From positions 473,066 through 537,065 of the forward strand of contig LSRX01000368.1 in the NCBI GenBank assembly GCA_001939145.1: a DNA stretch of 64,000 bases. The letters run 5' to 3'. Origin of the DNA: Symbiodinium microadriaticum (taxonomy: Eukaryota > Sar > Dinophyceae > Suessiales > Symbiodiniaceae). Below the pieces are notes generated by a model. That model worked only from the letters and a program-made list of their open reading frames with translations, was not told the DNA's origin and searched no databases. Of the stretch, positions 51,554 through 62,396 are shown one piece after another. How positions within the stretch are numbered: the stretch's first letter is position 1; every line of letters begins with the position of its first letter. A program made the position numbers and the translations under genes.

Positions 51554-51981
51554 CCGTTTAGGGCTTGAGGGTATTGCTGAAGTGATTCCCGCCAAAGCCT
51601 CGCAAAGGATTTATGTCAGAGAGGGGGTCGGGTTAAGGGCTTAGGATTTTTGAGTATGTTAATGATACTGGAGAAACCTACAGTGAATCCCACACTTTTG
51701 GAACAGGGATATAGGATGAATAGTGCTGGGACCCCTTGAGCCTTATTCTTTACCTGAAGGGCATGAAGATAATGACGTTCCGGCTTCTCCTGTATATTTA
51801 TGAGCTGAGCTTGTGTCGATATTGGGGGGATAATGCAGGATTGGTAAGGGGGACGCACGATAAAGCCTTCTTAGGATGCTGTTGGGAGGTCCGTAAGCTC
51901 ATGCGAAGGCCTCGCTTCTTACGATCCGCTTCGTGGAGCTGTGTCTTTTCTCGGCTTATTCACAACCCTAAACCCTAAACC

Positions 51982-52050
51982 GGGCCTTCTCCTGAGGAGC
52001 TGCCTCGGTCGGATCTACCTATAGTCCCCAGTGTAGTTCTGCTTGTTTTT
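51982..52050 (+). CDS. Candidate mini-exon between inverted telomere motifs
   Basis: After CCCTAAACC the frame reads PSPEELPRSDLPIVPSVVLL, then VFLGF, into TTTAGGG motifs. CCCAGT/GTAGTT may be a donor. Confidence 0.3.
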
Positions 52051-52384
52051 TTGGGATTTAGGGTTTAGGGTTCCAAGACAAGGTAACCAAACCCTAAACC
52101 CCAGTTATTAGGGCACTGTTTGCTGCAAGTCCCAGGCCTGGTGCCACAAACATACACCGGAAAGCCAAGGGGGGGTTGTACTACATTGTATTTACATACC
52201 ATTCGAGCCCCCCATCAAGAATGACACTTGAGGGTTTAGCAATCAAGGGCCCGAAGACCGGCTTTGGATTCCGAAATCTTCCTGGTGCAAATTTCTGGGT
52301 TCTGGCTCTGTTGCGGGGCGCCTCGGCTTAATAAAGGCTCTGGCATGTGAGACGATATCAGGCCAGCATGTTAAGAAAAATACA

Positions 52385-52475
52385 CTGGCCTTATAGCAAT
52401 CAGAATAAGGTTTTTTGAGGGTAGATTAATTATACTGTGGTGTAAGTTTAATAAGGAACCCCAAGGGATAATATC
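52385..52475 (+). mobile_element. Family D-like element
   Basis: GGCCTTATAGCAATCAGAAT at the left and TTAATAAGGAACCCCAAGGG at the right. Confidence 0.4.
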
Positions 52476-52534
52476 CGTAGTTGCTGAGACTTCCATATTA
52501 GGGAGTTGGGGCATCTTAGGGGTTCGACTATATT

Positions 52535-52660
52535 GGGATGAGAAGGGATGCTACTACTCGCGGAGGTCCCCGTCGGGGGCTCGTGAAGCGTCATGGCTCG
52601 GTTCCCTGTCCCTTCGGCCGCAGAACGCGACAAATTATACTGCAAATCTCCCAAGGCTGC
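52535..52660 (+). CDS. Candidate exon
   Basis: A GC-rich stretch is open on the plus strand (EKGCYYSRRSPSGAREASWL, then GSLSLRPQNATNYTANLPRL). A second plus frame and a minus frame are also open. Confidence 0.25.
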
Positions 52661-52952
52661 AGAATTAGCACCTGCTTGAGGCCTAGTTGGAGCCCACGGG
52701 ATGTAAAGCTCCTTTGCTGGGCAGGATTTTTTGTGGGGAGACGGATCTCCAAAGCAAGAGAGGCTCGTACATGATTCATTGCCCCGAGCTGCAACCCCAA
52801 AAATCCTTAAGCAGCTTGAGATATGAGCCTTAAACTTGGTTTCCCAGTAGCCCTTTAAACATAGGGGTGCCCGTTTTCCTACTCATTGGTTTTGAATAAG
52901 GGAACCCCAAAAGAAAAAAGGGCAAAAGGGGGGGATACTGGGCAACTTAGTA

Positions 52953-53022
52953 GATAATTTGATTACAACTACAATAGGGCTTTGGGGGCTAATATTATGA
53001 GAACTCTAAGGAATAGCACTGG
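52953..53022 (+). mobile_element. Family D-like element, diverged
   Basis: CAATAGGGCTTTGGGGGCTA and GAGAACTCTAAGGAATAGCA echo the family D ends. Confidence 0.3.
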
Positions 53023-53111
53023 CATATGTATTCCCCGTTCTATCTTGCTTGCACCCGGAATTCGAGCAGTCATCTGCGAGCTTGAATACTGAGGCTTCCA
53101 GACTTAGGCGT

Positions 53112-53275
53112 GAACTTCAAGCCGTATGGTTGTGCTTTTCTGGGGGTTTAGGATATAGGAACTTCAAGCCGTGTAGTTATGCTTTTGTCTGGGGAGTTCG
53201 GGTTTAGGGTTTAAGGGCTAAGGGTTCAGGGTTTAGGAACTTCAAGCCGTATAGCTATGTTTACTGGGGAGTTAG
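53112..53275 (+). repeat. Three-copy repeat with telomere-like spacers
   Basis: GAACTTCAAGCCGTATGG-type units start at 53112, about 53158 and about 53236. The longer second spacing is filled by TTTAGGG-like sequence. Confidence 0.8.
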
Positions 53276-53361
53276 GGTTTAGGGGTTTAGGGGTTTAAGG
53301 GTTCTACGGGTGTATAGGGGTCTTAATACATGGACTTCGACGAGCACTGTCTTCTCCCTAG

Positions 53362-53438
53362 TTCCGTGCCCAGGTGCTGCTGCGCACAAGTAGTTTCTTT
53401 GATGCGGAGCAGGTCAGAAACAAAGCGCTCGAAGCCAG
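53362..53438 (+). CDS. Candidate exon with strong splice sites
   Basis: The acceptor TGTCTTCTCCCTAG has a clear pyrimidine tract. The frame reads FRAQVLLRTSSFFDAEQVRN, then KALEA, and meets AG/GTACGG. The frame stays open to 53477. Natural composition, mostly helix-forming. No family is recognised. Confidence 0.45.
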
Positions 53439-53598
53439 GTACGGCGAAGGCAGGCTCGGGGCACATTTTACTGGGAGTTAGGATAAGGGCTGACCCTTGG
53501 AGATATAGACCCTCTCAATAAAGTTCCTTTTAAGAGAGCCAGAGGGTTCAGAAGGGTCCCCTTTAAGGGGTCTCCCTAGTACTACCTGGGATTTATAG

Positions 53599-53778
53599 GT
53601 CTTAGCGGGCAAGCTCAGGTCTAGCGTGAAGCGTCGGTTGGGGGTCCAGGAGCACGTGCGCCTAGAACTTGGTTTTGCTGCTGAGGAACCGGTTCTGGGA
53701 TTTGCTTTGGGGTTTAGGGAGCGTAGGGGTGAGGGCTCAGTTTTAACAACGAGGTACTACCGATGCCTGAACAGTTGA
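53599..53778 (+). CDS. Candidate exon
   Basis: Fifty-nine codons are open after a stop: VLAGKLRSSVKRRLGVQEHV, then RLELGFAAEEPVLGFAL, before a TTTAGGG-like motif. The first 40 codons look real; the rest may be intron. No family is recognised. Confidence 0.4.
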   Translation, partial: VLAGKLRSSVKRRLGVQEHVRLELGFAAEEPVLGFALGFRERRGEGSVLTTRYYRCLNS

Positions 53779-53824
53779 TAATACTCAAAACCGTTTTTTG
53801 TTTTTCTAGTTGCTAAGGCCCGTA

Positions 53825-53936
53825 TATCATTTGGTCAAAACTACTACCAATCCTCCGACAAACTTGCATCGCTTTGCTTACATCATTTGGTCAACACTAC
53901 TAGTAACCGTCCGACAAACTTGCATCGCTTTGCTTG
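53825..53936. repeat. Tandem duplication, 56-bp unit
   Basis: Two copies, each ending CCGACAAACTTGCATCGCTT. Confidence 0.9.
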
Positions 53937-53990
53937 GAGCACTTGGGGTGGGTCCCACGGCTAAGAGACCACATACTTACTGCCTTGATC

Positions 53991-54152
53991 CAGACAGACA
54001 GACAGACAGACACGCGCACACACACACAGAGACACAAACACTGAGACGATCAGAGACAGACAGACCGACAGACAGACAGACAGACAGACAGACCGACCGA
54101 CCGACCGACCGACAGACAGACAGACAGACAGACACACACACACACACACACA
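53991..54152. repeat. GACA/GACC/CA microsatellite
   Basis: Compound tetranucleotide repeat ending in (CA)n, directly upstream of a coding exon. Confidence 0.95.
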
Positions 54153-54176
54153 CCCACCGGGCATATCCGGCCATAC

Positions 54177-54522
54177 ATGGCTGAGGACGAAATCCAGCAC
54201 ACCTCTGCCCTAAACCTGCTCAGGGCTTCCGAGATCGCCCACTTGCCTACGACTCCGCACCTGGAGCTGCTCGCGATAACGCTGATGGACAAGATCCTGT
54301 ATGTTTTATGCCTCATATTTCAAGCAATTAACCCTAAACCCTGATGTTTTATGCGTCATAAGCAGTTATAACCCTGTAAACCCTGCTAAATCCTAAACCC
54401 AGGTCCTAAACCGCTTGGGGTTCTGCAGGATCGCATCAATCAAAGCTGAGCCACAACCGACCTTCGATCGACTGCGGCTCTCCGACGGGGCTGCGCCTGG
54501 AATGGAACGATCTCAAACCTGA
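54177..54522 (+). CDS. Two-exon gene, C-terminal part, helix-rich protein
   Basis: Exon 54177-54298 opens with an ATG and reads [20 protein letters not shown], then [20 protein letters not shown], ending at CT/GTATGT. The intron 54299-54428 ends GGGGTTCTGCAG. The join keeps phase and the second exon reads [20 protein letters not shown], then [11 protein letters not shown] and a stop at 54520. The first exon resembles alpha-helical repeat proteins, though I cannot assign one. The frame is open upstream through the microsatellite, so the ATG may be internal. The intron contains CCCTAAACCCTG motifs. Both splice sites are canonical and the composition is natural on both sides. Confidence 0.6.
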
Positions 54523-54539
54523 CCTGATCCTCGAATAAC

Positions 54540-55720
54540 CTACGGGTTTTTCAGGGCTTGGGTAAGAAAGCCCATAAGAAGTAGCCCTAAGAAAGGTAGG
54601 GCTTACGGGGTTAAGGTATCCCCTAATCTCTGAACTTTTGCACGTTCTGGCCATACCTTCGCTAAGACTGGGAATCTGCTCTTATTCGAACCCCATAGTA
54701 CCCAGCCCCAGTATGCTCCGAGAAGCAAAGCACATTGACAGATGGCTTTTATGAGCCCTAACCTCCTAATTAAAGAGTTCCTCAAAGGGTCCCCCAAAGG
54801 TAAGGGTGCTTGCACCCCACGGCGACCACGCCAGACCAGACAATCATGACCACCAGGAGGAAACGAGGAGAAGACTGGGAACCACCAGGGCCCCAACACG
54901 ACCCTTAACGCTCAAACTTGAACCCTACACCCCGACGAGAAGACCACTAGGAAAATCGAAGGTCACCAGGAAGCCTCAGGAGATCAGCAAGAGACCAGCA
55001 AGAAATCACCCGGGACCGATTCTCTGACCTGTGCCTCACTATGTGGGGATCACGGGTGCAGCGGTTGCATGGTCTGGGGGGGGTATGTCTTGAGGATCCG
55101 ATAAGCTATCTGTTTTCAGGATTATGCTATAGACCCTATATAGTCTGTCATATCCCATTATTCTGCAAGGGAAAACCCCTTAAACCCCAACACCCCAGGA
55201 TGATTAGCCTGAGAAGGCTACCAGCCCAAAGGAAGGAGATATCCGAACCTACAGCCGTTCTCTAAATCCCCTAAACCCGAAACCCTAAACCCTGAACCCT
55301 AAACCCTAACTACATCCTGGGAATCCTAAGGCATATTTTCCTTGCTGTCGCTGCGGGTGAGGGATTTGGGACTCGGTCGGCTTCCTCGGAACCCTCTTAA
55401 GTACCAGTTATAACTTCTAGAACGCTTCATGGACAAACAGAAGCCCCTAAACCCTAAACCCACCTTTAAAGGATAGCTGGATGTCGGTAAGAGAGCGGCT
55501 CCGCAGAAGACGTCAACTCCTAAAGTCGTGATCCTAGAACACCGGACCACACCGACCACACAGTTAAAAAAGACCCCAACCGTAAGGGTCTGTTCTGGCG
55601 TTCAGGGTTTAGGGTTCAGGGTTTCGTTCACCTTGTGCGGATGAGCTCGTGGCTTCCAGGCAATTTAGCAAATACAACTGAAGAAAGATTCTGTGCATTC
55701 AATCGCTTAACAGGCTGAAC
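54540..55720. other. Span without a confident gene
   Basis: A plus frame at 55041-55265 and a short piece near 55463-55488 ending at GTAAGA are weak exon candidates. Telomere-like motifs lie at 55.26-55.31 and 55.60-55.62 kb. Confidence 0.35.
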
Positions 55721-55722
55721 AG

Positions 55723-55847
55723 ATGCCCTGGGAGAATTGCGTTCCGCAGGGTCGGCCATTCTTTTTGCCCTCTTGCATGTGGTACGCCTCAAAACCAGGA
55801 GACAGCCAAAAAGCCCTCGAGTCAATGGCAGCTCAAATCTGACCTAA
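55723..55847 (+). CDS. Candidate exon
   Basis: After GGCTGAACAG the frame reads ALGELRSAGSAILFALLHVV, then RLKTRRQPKSPRVNGSSNLT and a stop. Hydrophobic then basic, as around a membrane segment. A long minus frame overlaps (55628-55825), so the strand is not certain. Confidence 0.3.
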
Positions 55848-55849
55848 CC

Positions 55850-56686
55850 TGTCCTTTCGCAAAGCGACGACCCTTTCTGCTTGGCATTCAGGCTCCCTAT
55901 ATTCAACATCGGGATATTTAGGTAGACCCTGGTCTTAACCCTACGAAGAAGGACATGGTGGTTGAAGGTAGGATTGTGATTCTCAAGGACTAGATTTTCA
56001 AATAGTCTAACCTTCAGCCCCCAATTACAAGGACCACGCCAGCAAAAACGGTCAAACTCCAAACCCTGCAGACCTGAAGCCTGCAATCCTGCCTACGTTG
56101 CCTGTTTGTAATCAGCAAATCCCCAAGCCTGAAGCCACCTTCAAGCAATCGACGACATTTTGACTCGACACAACGAAGGCAGCATGAAATACACGGAACA
56201 TTGAAAAGTAAGTAGGTGAGTAAGTACATAAGTATGTGAGTGAGTGAGTGAGTGAGTGAGTGAGTGAGTATGTATGCAAAAAGCTGGCTAGGTATGTGGG
56301 TACATATGTACGTATGTAGGGAGGTTGGTATGTCTGTCTGTATGTATGTATGTATGTATGTATGTATTGTACTTCCTAAAGCTGGGTTGTAACACTTCAG
56401 CAACCAACACACAACTAGACACAACAAAACTATAACGCATGACATCAAGGCCACACAAGCACACAAGCATTACACAACACATCGAAACCCCTGAACGCCA
56501 AACCCTCCCTAAGCCCTTAGGGATCCTAAACCCCGAACCAGTATAGACAGCATTAGACCCTAAACCCTCACACCTGGCTGTTGTAGGCCCTCCCAGCTTC
56601 GAAGCGTTGCCGAACCCGTCGCCAGTCCTGAACTCAACGTCTTGGCCTGGGGCAGTAAGGCAGTAGACCCTAAACCCTAAACCCTA
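55850..56686. other. Unassigned span
   Basis: Minus frames at 55.84-56.16 kb are weak. A GTGA/GTAT microsatellite lies at 56208-56366. No supported gene. Confidence 0.35.
56208..56366. repeat. (GTGA)n and (GTAT)n tetranucleotide repeat
   Basis: Two tetranucleotide types separated by about 45 bp. Confidence 0.9.
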
Positions 56687-56760
56687 CCCTAACCCTCCAG
56701 GGACCTACTATATAGGGCGCCTAGGGGCCCTAGGGGCCCCTCTATAGCAGGTACCTGGAT
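56687..56760. mobile_element. Family C hairpin element, copy 5
   Basis: CCCTAACCCTCCAGGGACC on the left and AGCAGGTACCTGGATG on the right, with a GC-rich near-palindromic middle. Confidence 0.7.
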
Positions 56761-56764
56761 GCTT

Positions 56765-58600
56765 GCGGCTTTGGGGTCTTTGAGGGTTGAGGAGTGCGTC
56801 TGGGGGGTTTAGGATTCAAAGGGCTCATGGATCATTTAGATTTTAGGGTAGGGGTTTTGGGGTTTAGGGGGATTAGGGGTTTAGGGGTTTAGGGGTCGTT
56901 GAATTTTGCGTTCCCAGAGGGTGGTGCTGCGCAAAGGTTTCTCTTTGATTCCAGAAGAAGGTGTGAACCCACGTCGGGTCCAGATCCGGAAAGCCCCCAA
57001 GTACATGTGGTAGGGTTTAGTAGGGATTAGGGTTTAGGGTTTAAGGTTTAGGGTCAGCAAACCCCCGGTGTTGTACCTATCTGCTGAAGATCGACGGTTA
57101 TTGCTTCTCAGGAGGCCTTGCTGCACAGGCTTGACCTAAACCCTTTGGGGCCTGTCAAGGCTTGCGCTTTGGAAGCTTGTCTTTCTTGCTTCTTTGCCGT
57201 CGCCTTTGAGCTCAGGAAATGTAGGGGCCTTAATACTTTGGTTTTGGAGATATACTAGGCTGCAAGTGTCTTACCAATTTAGCATTCTATATTGGGGATG
57301 CTTGTGCCAGAAAGTGCAAAGAGGTTGCTCACTGATGCAGGACGAATACTTCTAAAAGGAAATGCCTGATTACTGAAGCATACGCTGGACAGCCCTCGCT
57401 AAATCTCGAAGACGCCGAACGCCTCCTCTTCCTCTAGGGGCCTTGCAAATTGGAGTGCGGTTTTGGGGCATTCCTATACTAGAACTTGAAACTACGCGGG
57501 GCCTACAAGGGGACTTGACTACCAAGTATTCCAAACCCAACCCTGAACTTTAAACCCTAAACCCTGAACCCTAAACCCTGAACTCTTAAGCCTGTACCAC
57601 CCTAAGCTCTATACCACTTTCCGACTCCCAGTTGCCTGGCTGATCCGGATTCGCCGGTAGCTTCTCAGGCGCCCGTGGTGGCAGAACGGCGCCTACCACA
57701 GACGGGCCACTGTGTGTGGCCTATTGTAGGTGCCTAAGAACCTCCCTAAATGCACTTGCAACATGAGAAGCCCCACCCCTAAACACCCATAGCAAACCCT
57801 ACCCTGAACCCTTTTCTTGCAAGTCCTCGAAACCGAGAGCGGCGCAAGACTTCCCCAGAAGCTTGGATAATGTACTGCATAAACGTCTGCAACTTGAAGC
57901 TAAGGTACTTCTCGTGTTGAAACGGACGGCAAGTCGATTCCTACATGCCTAGGAACCTACCTGTGACTACCAAATCCTACAGAACTGTCGGTTAAGACCG
58001 TAGCTAGGGCCCCTTATATGGGGACTACAATCATTGCAAGAGTGAGCCCTCAAACTCGTATGAATGTAGTCGGAGTCGCAGGTGAAAACCCGTGACCTGA
58101 AGAAATCTACACGCTCCAGTATGCTTCTTTGTTTGGACTGACCAGGCTTGACTATGGCTAGGATCCTATTGTTATTATTATTATTCTTCTTCTTATTATT
58201 ATTATTCTTATTAGTATTATGATTACGGTAAGCAAAAAAAGAGGGGCGAAGAAGGAGGCACTAAGTTCGAGAGACTGCAAAGGCAGGACATGGGCTATAC
58301 AAGTATCGGACGCAAGTTAGGCCAGGCAACAGAAGCGCACCGTCTCGAGAGCACGACCCCTTCACATTCATTCGGGCTAAACACCTCAGCAATCCCTTCA
58401 TACTTTTGCTGAAGCATGGAAGTCTTGATTCGGGCGAGCGTTTGGGTGTGTTTGTACTGAGACCCTAGGCCAACCAAACCAGAAGTCTGCAGTATGGTTT
58501 TTTGGGGTTTAATTCTAACAATATAAAAACAATAAAGCAAGCAATAGCAACAATTTATTGACAATAACAATAACACTATAACAGATCGAACACCGACAGT
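56765..58600. other. Span without a confident gene
   Basis: Telomere-like motifs to 57.05 kb. Short plus frames at 57062-57113 (TYLLKIDGYCFSGGLAAQ) and 57165-57222 (LEACLSCFFAVAFELRK, meeting a GTAGGGGCCTTAAT family D start) are exon candidates. An ATT/CTT repeat lies at 58168-58216. Confidence 0.35.
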
Positions 58601-58612
58601 TCAGATATCTAT

Positions 58613-58711
58613 ATGGCCAGTCGGCGCCCTCGACCCTGCATGCCGTCCCCTGTCCATGCGCACAGAATCCGCCTCAAACGTGTGAGGAAAGACCTTGGAG
58701 TGCTCCGCTAA
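58613..58711 (+). CDS. Short open frame with ATG
   Basis: MASRRPRPCMPSPVHAHRIR, then LKRVRKDLGVLR and a stop. Strongly basic. TTTAGGG motifs follow. A minus frame overlaps. Confidence 0.25.
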   Translation: MASRRPRPCMPSPVHAHRIRLKRVRKDLGVLR

Positions 58712-58729
58712 GTTTAAGGGTTTAGGGTT

Positions 58730-59450
58730 TATATAGTTTAAGTAAGGGCTGACGAGGTACGTCTGTTTAAGGAGGTGTCCGCTGGTTGTCAACTCAAGAG
58801 GAATCGTGCCACAACTAACTGAAGTAGCGCAGCGGAGCATATGTTTTAAAGGTTTTTCCAAGCCCGAAGCAATGAATGCTAACCTTTAGGCGATACAGCC
58901 CTGACCCCTAAACCCCCCGCACCTCGAATGACTGAAAGGGGGGGAGGGAAGCAGTCTTCGCAAGTATTCCGCTGTCAGTCGGGAGACCCTTACTGCTAGG
59001 TCACCATTCAGCCGCGGAGCAAGAAGAAAATCACACGGGACCGGAATATGGGATGTGAAGATGCCAGGATGCCAGGATGCCGGTTGCAGGATTTTCTAAC
59101 TCGAGTTAAATTCCCAAATTCTTTTGGCCTAAGAAGAAGATAAATTTCGCGGGCGAACACTGCAACCCGCGCCCTTGAAACATTGCCCACGCCTGTCAGA
59201 TGCGACTGATTGGCCCACCAGATGCTTGGCATCCTTGAAGCATAATCTCCAATCGAAACCCACACAAGTCGAGAATATTATTAAAAGCTGAAACACAGAA
59301 ACACAAAATGACTAAACTCCAGGCCAACACAAACACCCCAGGGACGAAAGCCCAAAAGCTCGAAACGACTCAACAGCCTTAACCGTAACTCCAAAGCTCA
59401 AAGACCCTTCCGACAATCAGAATCAACATCGCTAGCAGAATCTGTTTAAA
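58730..59450. other. Span without a confident gene
   Basis: A minus frame at 59008-59265 is moderately protein-like (AREIYLLLRPKEFGNLTRVR). No splice evidence. Confidence 0.35.
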
Positions 59451-59478
59451 TCTTGCCTAAGCCTCCCGAAATGCGGAG

Positions 59479-59598
59479 ATGAGTCAAATGCTCAACAAAG
59501 TTCCGCCAGGACACATGGTTTTGGGCGTCGTCGGTGCTGTGGGCGTCCGTGGCAGCGAAGTCAAATCCTGCTCCTGTGTTGCTTTGGTTTCTGACTGA
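59479..59598 (+). CDS. Candidate small gene or exon
   Basis: ATG opens MSQMLNKVPPGHMVLGVVGA, then VGVRGSEVKSCSCVALVSD and a stop. The frame is open a few codons further upstream. Natural composition; no family is recognised. Confidence 0.3.
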   Translation: MSQMLNKVPPGHMVLGVVGAVGVRGSEVKSCSCVALVSD

Positions 59599-59609
59599 GG
59601 GGGGATGGT

Positions 59610-60670
59610 GGCCTTCTAGGGTGAGTCTTGGATTTTGGATACAATAGAGGATGGACTTAGTAAGTTGGTTATCAATAGGCTTACATGTATCTGAGATGCT
59701 GTTTCTCCTACTTCGAGCTCGACTTTATCGTATCGTGACCTACTGGCTGAGTGTCCGATCCTCTTAGCCCAAACCCGAAAAGCCTAAAACCCTGCATCGA
59801 ACCCTTACGCATTTCTCAACCCTAAACCCAACACTTAAAGGACCAGTTAGAACCCTACTTACCCGGTACCGGGATCCCGTAAGGAAGTGCTTCGGGTTCG
59901 GAGCTTTGTTTTTGTTGAGGTTTAGGGCTTCGGGCTTAGGGTTTTGGGGCTTAGGGCTCACAGGGTCTATATCGGGTCTAGAAACTTATGGAAATGGTGG
60001 GTGGTGTTGGGGGTGTATTGAATTTCGGTTTGCTTTCTGTAGTTGCCTTTTTCCATCAGCCTACAACGGAGAAAGTTTCCTGTAAGTACTTTATAGGACT
60101 TAGGAGGCTATTGAAATATCACTGGCAACACGGAGAGTACAACCACAACCTGTAACCCAAATCGGGGTCTTCAGTCAGTGTAGCAGCAACACTAGACCCT
60201 CAACCCTAAACCCCTAAACCCTAAACCCCAAACCCTTAACCCTAACTCTCAGGCCCCAGACCCGAAGCGCCCAAAGCAGTCCGAGGAAAGAAGGCAAGAA
60301 GCAACCTTACTGCTCAAGGCCTGGGTTTAGAGTTTAGGCTTTAGGCTTTAGGGTTTAGGGTTTGTTTATTCTGTAAGGTTTAGGGTTGAGGGTTTGGGCT
60401 TTAGGGTTTAGGGTTCAAGGCTCTTCCTCTCTTGTTCCCCCCACGAATTCAACCGCAAGGGGGTCTCCGTTCACGCTCACCCTTTTGGGGGTTCTTAGGG
60501 CTTTTGGGTGGGTTTAGGGTTTTTGGGTTTAGGGTTTAGGTTTGCAGGGTTTAGGGTTCAGGACGGTTTGTGGTTTCGGCTTTAGTCTTTCACGACCTAC
60601 CAAGAAAGGAAAGGCCTGTCAGATGGCCTCGCTCCTCAACCCTAAAACCCTAAACAACCCTTGCCAAACA
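59610..60670. other. Telomere-like repeats and unassigned sequence
   Basis: CCCTAAA motifs at 60.19-60.25 kb, a GC-rich core to 60.33 kb, then TTTAGGG motifs to 60.57 kb repeat the inverted layout. No exon frame can be chosen in that core. Confidence 0.4.
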
Positions 60671-60675
60671 AACAG

Positions 60676-60787
60676 GCTTCCTCATAGGCGACATCCTCGC
60701 TGGCGGTGCTTGTAGGCGATTTCTCAGCAGCTGGGGTTTTATGATGACTAGAACTACTACGGTTGTGATTTTGACTACTGTTTCGCC
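60676..60787 (+). CDS. Candidate exon, hydrophobic
   Basis: After CAAACAAACAG one plus frame reads GFLIGDILAGGACRRFLSSW, then GFMMTRTTTVVILTTVSP and a stop. Could be membrane-associated. CCCTAAA motifs precede it. Confidence 0.3.
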
Positions 60788-60789
60788 AT

Positions 60790-62040
60790 GACTACCATTC
60801 GCACATTATCTTTGTTATTTTCCGATCTACGGCCCAGCCAGGAGTTTAGGATGTAGAGGAGGATGTGATTGTTACAAAAGCTGATCAAGTACTTGCTACA
60901 TCTTGCTCTGCGACTGATCGACGAGTTTAGGCTGGTCTTCGTGCAGCAGCTAGTGCTGTTCGCGTAGTGGATGCTGCCCTTTGTGGTTGCTTTATGGCCT
61001 GACATCGCACCCTAAACCCTAAACAACCTCAAGCCCAAAACGACGAAAACAAACTGAACTCCCAAAACCCCTAATTACTTTGTCTTGCTCGTTGATTCCC
61101 GCGCTCGGCGGTGTTGAATCTGACATTCGGACTCCTAGCCGTCCATGCTAAGGAATGTTCGGGGTTCAGGGTTTATAGGGTTTGAGGGAATGGTTCGTAC
61201 CCTTGTATTGGCCGCAATGACTCAAAAAATCTTTTGAGGAATATAGTGTACTACGATTTTCCTAAGGAGAGGCCGCTGAAAAATGTACTACTATTACAAT
61301 TTGCTATTACTGCTGCTATTACCATTAACTACGATGAGTATGACGATGACGACAGCTATGCTTATGACTAATTCTACGAGTATTACTATTACTATTAATA
61401 ATATCAAGCATCCTGACCCCAATGTCAGAGGAAAGGCTTCTGGAATATCCGGGTCCAAAAAAGGACCACAGAACCAAAGCAAGGCTTACAGATTACCTGA
61501 TCCCGCTTCTTCTCTCATCAGGAAGTCTTCAGCACTGAGAGAGTGAGGCATTTAGCCCCGCAGCAAAAGTGCAGGGGCGAAGATCTGTCACAGATCCCAG
61601 GGTTTCGCGTTCTGGGTGTGGAATTCAGGGATTTGTCGGGGTGCCTCGGCTGCAATACGGTTTGGCAGTATGTCATCGTTACAATATACAGGGCCTTTGG
61701 GTCGTAACAGGAAAGAGTGATTGACAATTCTTCAGAACCTTGAAACGAAACCCGAAAGCCTTAACCGTAAGGAAGATTGGGCTGGGGCCGGCTTCCAGAG
61801 CCTATGGGAGCTACTGGCTTCTGGGGCCGGAAGCCCGAAATTGCGGTTCAAGCTATCATGCTTCAGGCTCTTGGTCTAGATCTTCAGGGATTTGATGCCT
61901 AGAGCTTCGGAAACACGATGGTGTTCGGGTAACTTAAGCCTATGGCGCCGGTACTCCCACAAATCGAACAACCTTGCCTACTTGTCCTTCTCGCTTTCTA
62001 CCGGGCTCTAGAACGTTTCTTTAGGGATACGACCTTAGGC
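60790..62040. other. Span without a confident gene
   Basis: A short plus frame at about 61079-61146 (LSCSLIPALGGVESDIRTPS) is an exon candidate. ATT/ACT triplets lie at 61.28-61.40 kb. Telomere-like motifs are few. Confidence 0.35.
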
Positions 62041-62051
62041 TTAGGGCTCAG

Positions 62052-62332
62052 GGTCCGGCGGGAACAAAGTTCAGAGTAGGGTGCCCAGAAGAAGGACCGC
62101 ACTACTCCCTGGTTCTTAGCAGGGAAGAGGGGAATGGATCCTTATAATAGTGCCTTAAGGTACCCTATAGTAGTCCCAACAACCCATTCCCCCATTCCTT
62201 ACTAAGAACCAGTCAGACTTTGCTGAGCTCACTGACCAAGCCAGGGTCATCGCAGGGGACGCTCGGATTCGGAGATACCAACGTCGTGAACGCGTCGTCC
62301 TGACACGGGAGTGCACACACTGCGGAGCCTAA
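62052..62332 (+). CDS. Two-exon gene, C-terminal part, interrupted by the family I introner-like element
   Basis: Exon 62052-62111 follows GGGCTCAG and reads GPAGTKFRVGCPEEGPHYSL, ending at CTG/GTTCTT. The next exon starts after AAGAACCAG at 62213 and reads SDFAELTDQARVIAGDARIR, then RYQRRERVVLTRECTHCGA with a stop at 62330. Phase is 0 at the join and both exons have natural composition. CTHC near the end could bind metal, but no family is recognised. The intron is exactly the inverted-repeat element. Confidence 0.6.
62109..62212. mobile_element. Family I inverted-repeat element, introner-like
   Basis: CTGGTTCTTAGCAGGGAAGA (from 62109) pairs with TTCCTTACTAAGAACCAG (to 62212), arms of about 29 bp. 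The left arm contains GT and the right arm ends in CAG, so the element carries both splice sites. Only one copy is seen here. Confidence 0.85.
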
Positions 62333-62339
62333 CGACATC

Positions 62340-62355
62340 GGCTCGCCCTTGACCG

Positions 62356-62396
<41 letters not shown>

